From GCA-2737595 sp037138535 (GTDB lineage: Bacteria; Actinomycetota; Actinomycetes; Nanopelagicales; Nanopelagicaceae), in the NCBI GenBank assembly GCA_037138535.1, contig JBAXIG010000014.1:1-27552 (forward strand): a DNA stretch of 27,552 nt. The letters run 5' to 3'. Both the position numbers and the translations under genes were made by a program. The notes under the pieces were generated by a model, which searched no databases, was not told the origin of the DNA, and saw nothing but the letters and a program-made list of their open reading frames with translations. Shown one piece after another: positions 26,379 through 27,552 of this stretch (its first letter is position 1; every line of letters begins with the position of its first letter).

Positions 26379-27338
26379 ATGGACGCCAATCTATTTTTTC
26401 AAGACCTTGAGGCAAAGTCTGAATTACTTGAAGCCCTTTCTGTGCAATTGGGACGAATCAATCCATGGAGAGGTGAAAAGTTAACACCAGAAAATGACTT
26501 TCTTTTTGTCGGTATGGGTTCATCTCACTACGCATCGTCCGTTGCTGCCGCTCGACTTCGTTCACAGGGCGTACTTGCCTATGCAGAATTAGCAAGCAAC
26601 TCGTTACTTCCTAAACTTACTCGCAAATCTGTAATAATCGCGGTGTCGGCAAGTGGAAAATCTGAGGAAACAAATTCGGTTATCAACTCTTTAGTCTCTA
26701 GCCACAGGGTTATTGCATTAACTAATGATCTAGATTCACCGCTGGCTCAAATGTCAACAAGTGCGATTGCGATGCATGCTGCAGTGGAAGTTGGAGGTGT
26801 CGTTTGTCGCACTTACACGCATACATTGGCTCTCGAACGTTCTCTTCAAGATGCAATCCTGGGCACAGACTCCTCACTTATTCGTGATCTCTCTCTTTCA
26901 TCGCGCGCAATGGCACATTTGCTGGAAACTCGAGATTCATGGCTGCCTCGTTTTCGCCATGTAATGACTACTGGTGATGGTTCCTACTTCGTCGCACCGG
27001 CCGAACGACTTGCTAACGCTCAGCAATCGGCGCTCATGATGCGCGAAGGTCCACGACGACCAGCCGTGGGTTGCGAGACTGGGGATTGGTCGCATGTTGA
27101 TGTGTACTTAACTAAAACTATCGATTACCGCATGGCTTTATTTGTTGGCTCTCCATGGGAATCCAATCTCATCAATTGGTGCACACGGCGCCACTCCTCC
27201 GTAGTTGCAATTGGCGCAGAGATCGAAGGCGCAACATATTCATTGCGATATCCTGGTGACGAAAACAAGGAAGTTAGATTTTTTACAGAATCATTTATCT
27301 CTGAGCTACTAGCTGCCGATTGTTGGATAAATCCTTAG
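26379..27338 (+). CDS. Double-SIS-domain sugar-phosphate isomerase (GlmS C-terminal-like)
   Basis: A 319-aa protein with two SIS domains, equal to the isomerase half of GlmS without the glutaminase half. The first domain has GMGSSHYASS (45-54) and the phosphate-binding loop SASGKSEET (90-98), then NDLDSPLAQ. The second begins near HVMTTGDGSYF and carries an acidic GCETGDWSHV segment where GlmS-like proteins have their catalytic Glu loop. Lacking glutaminase, it should not synthesise glucosamine-6-P from glutamine; isomerase/deaminase activity on an amino-sugar phosphate is more likely. It begins three bases after the kinase stop and ends the operon. Confidence 0.85.
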   Translation: MDANLFFQDLEAKSELLEALSVQLGRINPWRGEKLTPENDFLFVGMGSSHYASSVAAARLRSQGVLAYAELASNSLLPKLTRKSVIIAVSASGKSEETNSVINSLVSSHRVIALTNDLDSPLAQMSTSAIAMHAAVEVGGVVCRTYTHTLALERSLQDAILGTDSSLIRDLSLSSRAMAHLLETRDSWLPRFRHVMTTGDGSYFVAPAERLANAQQSALMMREGPRRPAVGCETGDWSHVDVYLTKTIDYRMALFVGSPWESNLINWCTRRHSSVVAIGAEIEGATYSLRYPGDENKEVRFFTESFISELLAADCWINP

Positions 27339-27408
27339 GTTTCTTTTTCCGAAGTTCTACTTTGAAGAATTTAAGGTGGTCAGCACCATTGGGAGATCGC
27401 CGTGGGAT

Positions 27409-27496
27409 CAATCTCAATGAGTTCTACAAGGCTTTTGACGTGACTGAGAAAGATGCGCTCTGGCTTGCGCCAGCTGAGCGAGTCCGCATTTGGTAG
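27409..27496 (+). pseudogene. 3' remnant of a second M13 peptidase (right copy of the pepO 3'-end repeat)
   Basis: Codons from 27410 spell NLNEFYKAFDVTEKD and then ALWLAPAERVRIW with a TAG at 27494, i.e. the last 28 residues of a PepO. Compared with 15877-15964 there are no gaps and 12 differences in 88 bases; five are silent, and the rest change four residues (E to K, S to A, E to P, S to A). Similarity runs seven bases past the stop (to 27503). The sequence just upstream does not encode peptidase. The fragment kept its reading frame and stop, so it was part of a working gene until recently. It is either the original pepO end displaced by the island, or the relic of a tandem paralogue. Confidence 0.88.
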
Positions 27497-27521
27497 CGGA
27501 TTTACAGTCCGTGGCTAGGTC

Positions 27522-27543
27522 TCTAAGGATTCTCGTCCTTGGG
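27522..27543 (+). terminator. Weak hairpin after the pepO remnant
   Basis: AAGGA (27525-27529) pairs with TCCTT (27536-27540) and extends by three pairs, two of them G-U, around a six-base loop. It lies 26 bases after the remnant's stop, a spacing like that of the hairpin after intact pepO. It may be the original pepO terminator. No T run is visible before the window ends. Confidence 0.35.
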
Positions 27544-27552
27544 ACGATTTCA

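Larger units (their letters stand above)
15972..27408. mobile_element. Putative genomic island inserted at the 3' end of pepO
   Basis: About 11.4 kb lying between two direct repeats of the pepO 3' end. It holds two divergent transcription units (polyamine uptake/oxidation and a glycosyltransferase-kinase-isomerase set), is visibly richer in A+T than the formate dehydrogenase operon, and shows more relaxed codon choice. This matches elements that integrate into the 3' end of a gene and bring a replacement end. No integrase, transposase or terminal inverted repeat is seen inside, so it would be non-autonomous or moved by homologous recombination. The competing explanation is that the block replaced most of a second, tandem pepO. 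Confidence 0.55.

Noticed and set aside
27497..27511. On the minus strand this reads CGGACTGTAAATCCG, which looks like the anticodon arm of tRNA-Tyr (GTA).
   Set aside because: No D-arm, T-arm or acceptor stem is found at the right distances, and the segment begins directly after the peptidase stop. A chance match, or at most a short palindrome near the junction.
1..27552. CRISPR arrays, rRNA, tRNA, insertion sequences, integrases.
   Set aside because: No regularly spaced repeats, no RNA gene signatures and no recombinase or transposase motifs were found on either strand by reading; small degenerate cases could be missed.

Overview
The window looks like a chromosomal segment of a medium-GC Actinomycetota. 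The signs are a CASTOR/POLLUX-type ion channel, a maltokinase-like kinase, several tightly overlapping operons and some starts with almost no leader. A freshwater streamlined lineage such as Nanopelagicales is possible, but that is inference; no rRNA or other marker gene is present.

Region 1 (1-2326): a gene-poor left edge, then a membrane-anchored RCK-type ion channel gene closed by a strong intrinsic terminator.

Region 2 (about 2340-13986): a 12 kb plus-strand operon for one-carbon oxidation. A GntR/FCD regulator leads, followed by a dimethylglycine/sarcosine dehydrogenase fused to a folate-binding GcvT module, ETF beta and alpha, formate-tetrahydrofolate ligase, and a complete four-subunit NAD-dependent molybdenum formate dehydrogenase (fdsG-B-A-D). 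Most neighbours overlap by 1-8 bases or nearly abut. The implied route is: N-methyl groups to methylene-THF with electrons to ETF; formyl-THF to formate plus ATP by Fhs running in reverse; formate to CO2 plus NADH. The step from methylene- to formyl-THF (FolD) is not encoded here.

Region 3 (14009-16007): pepO, an M13 zinc endopeptidase, followed by a hairpin.

Region 4 (about 15972-27408): an 11.4 kb, visibly more AT-rich block in two divergent halves. The minus strand carries a polyamine-type ABC importer (potD-B-C-A), an FAD amine oxidase of the gamma-glutamylputrescine oxidase type and an aldehyde dehydrogenase. The plus strand carries a TetR regulator, a GT1 glycosyltransferase, a maltokinase/glucosamine-kinase-like protein and a double-SIS sugar isomerase. 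The intergenic region between the halves holds several inverted repeats, so one TetR may control both.

Region 5 (27409-27552): the last 28 codons and stop of a second M13 peptidase, aligning without gaps to the 3' end of pepO (82 of 95 bases identical). The whole of region 4 is therefore bracketed by direct repeats of the pepO 3' end. The best reading is a cargo island inserted at, and replacing, the 3' end of pepO, with no integrase inside it. The alternative is replacement of most of a tandem pepO paralogue. This is the most unusual feature of the window.
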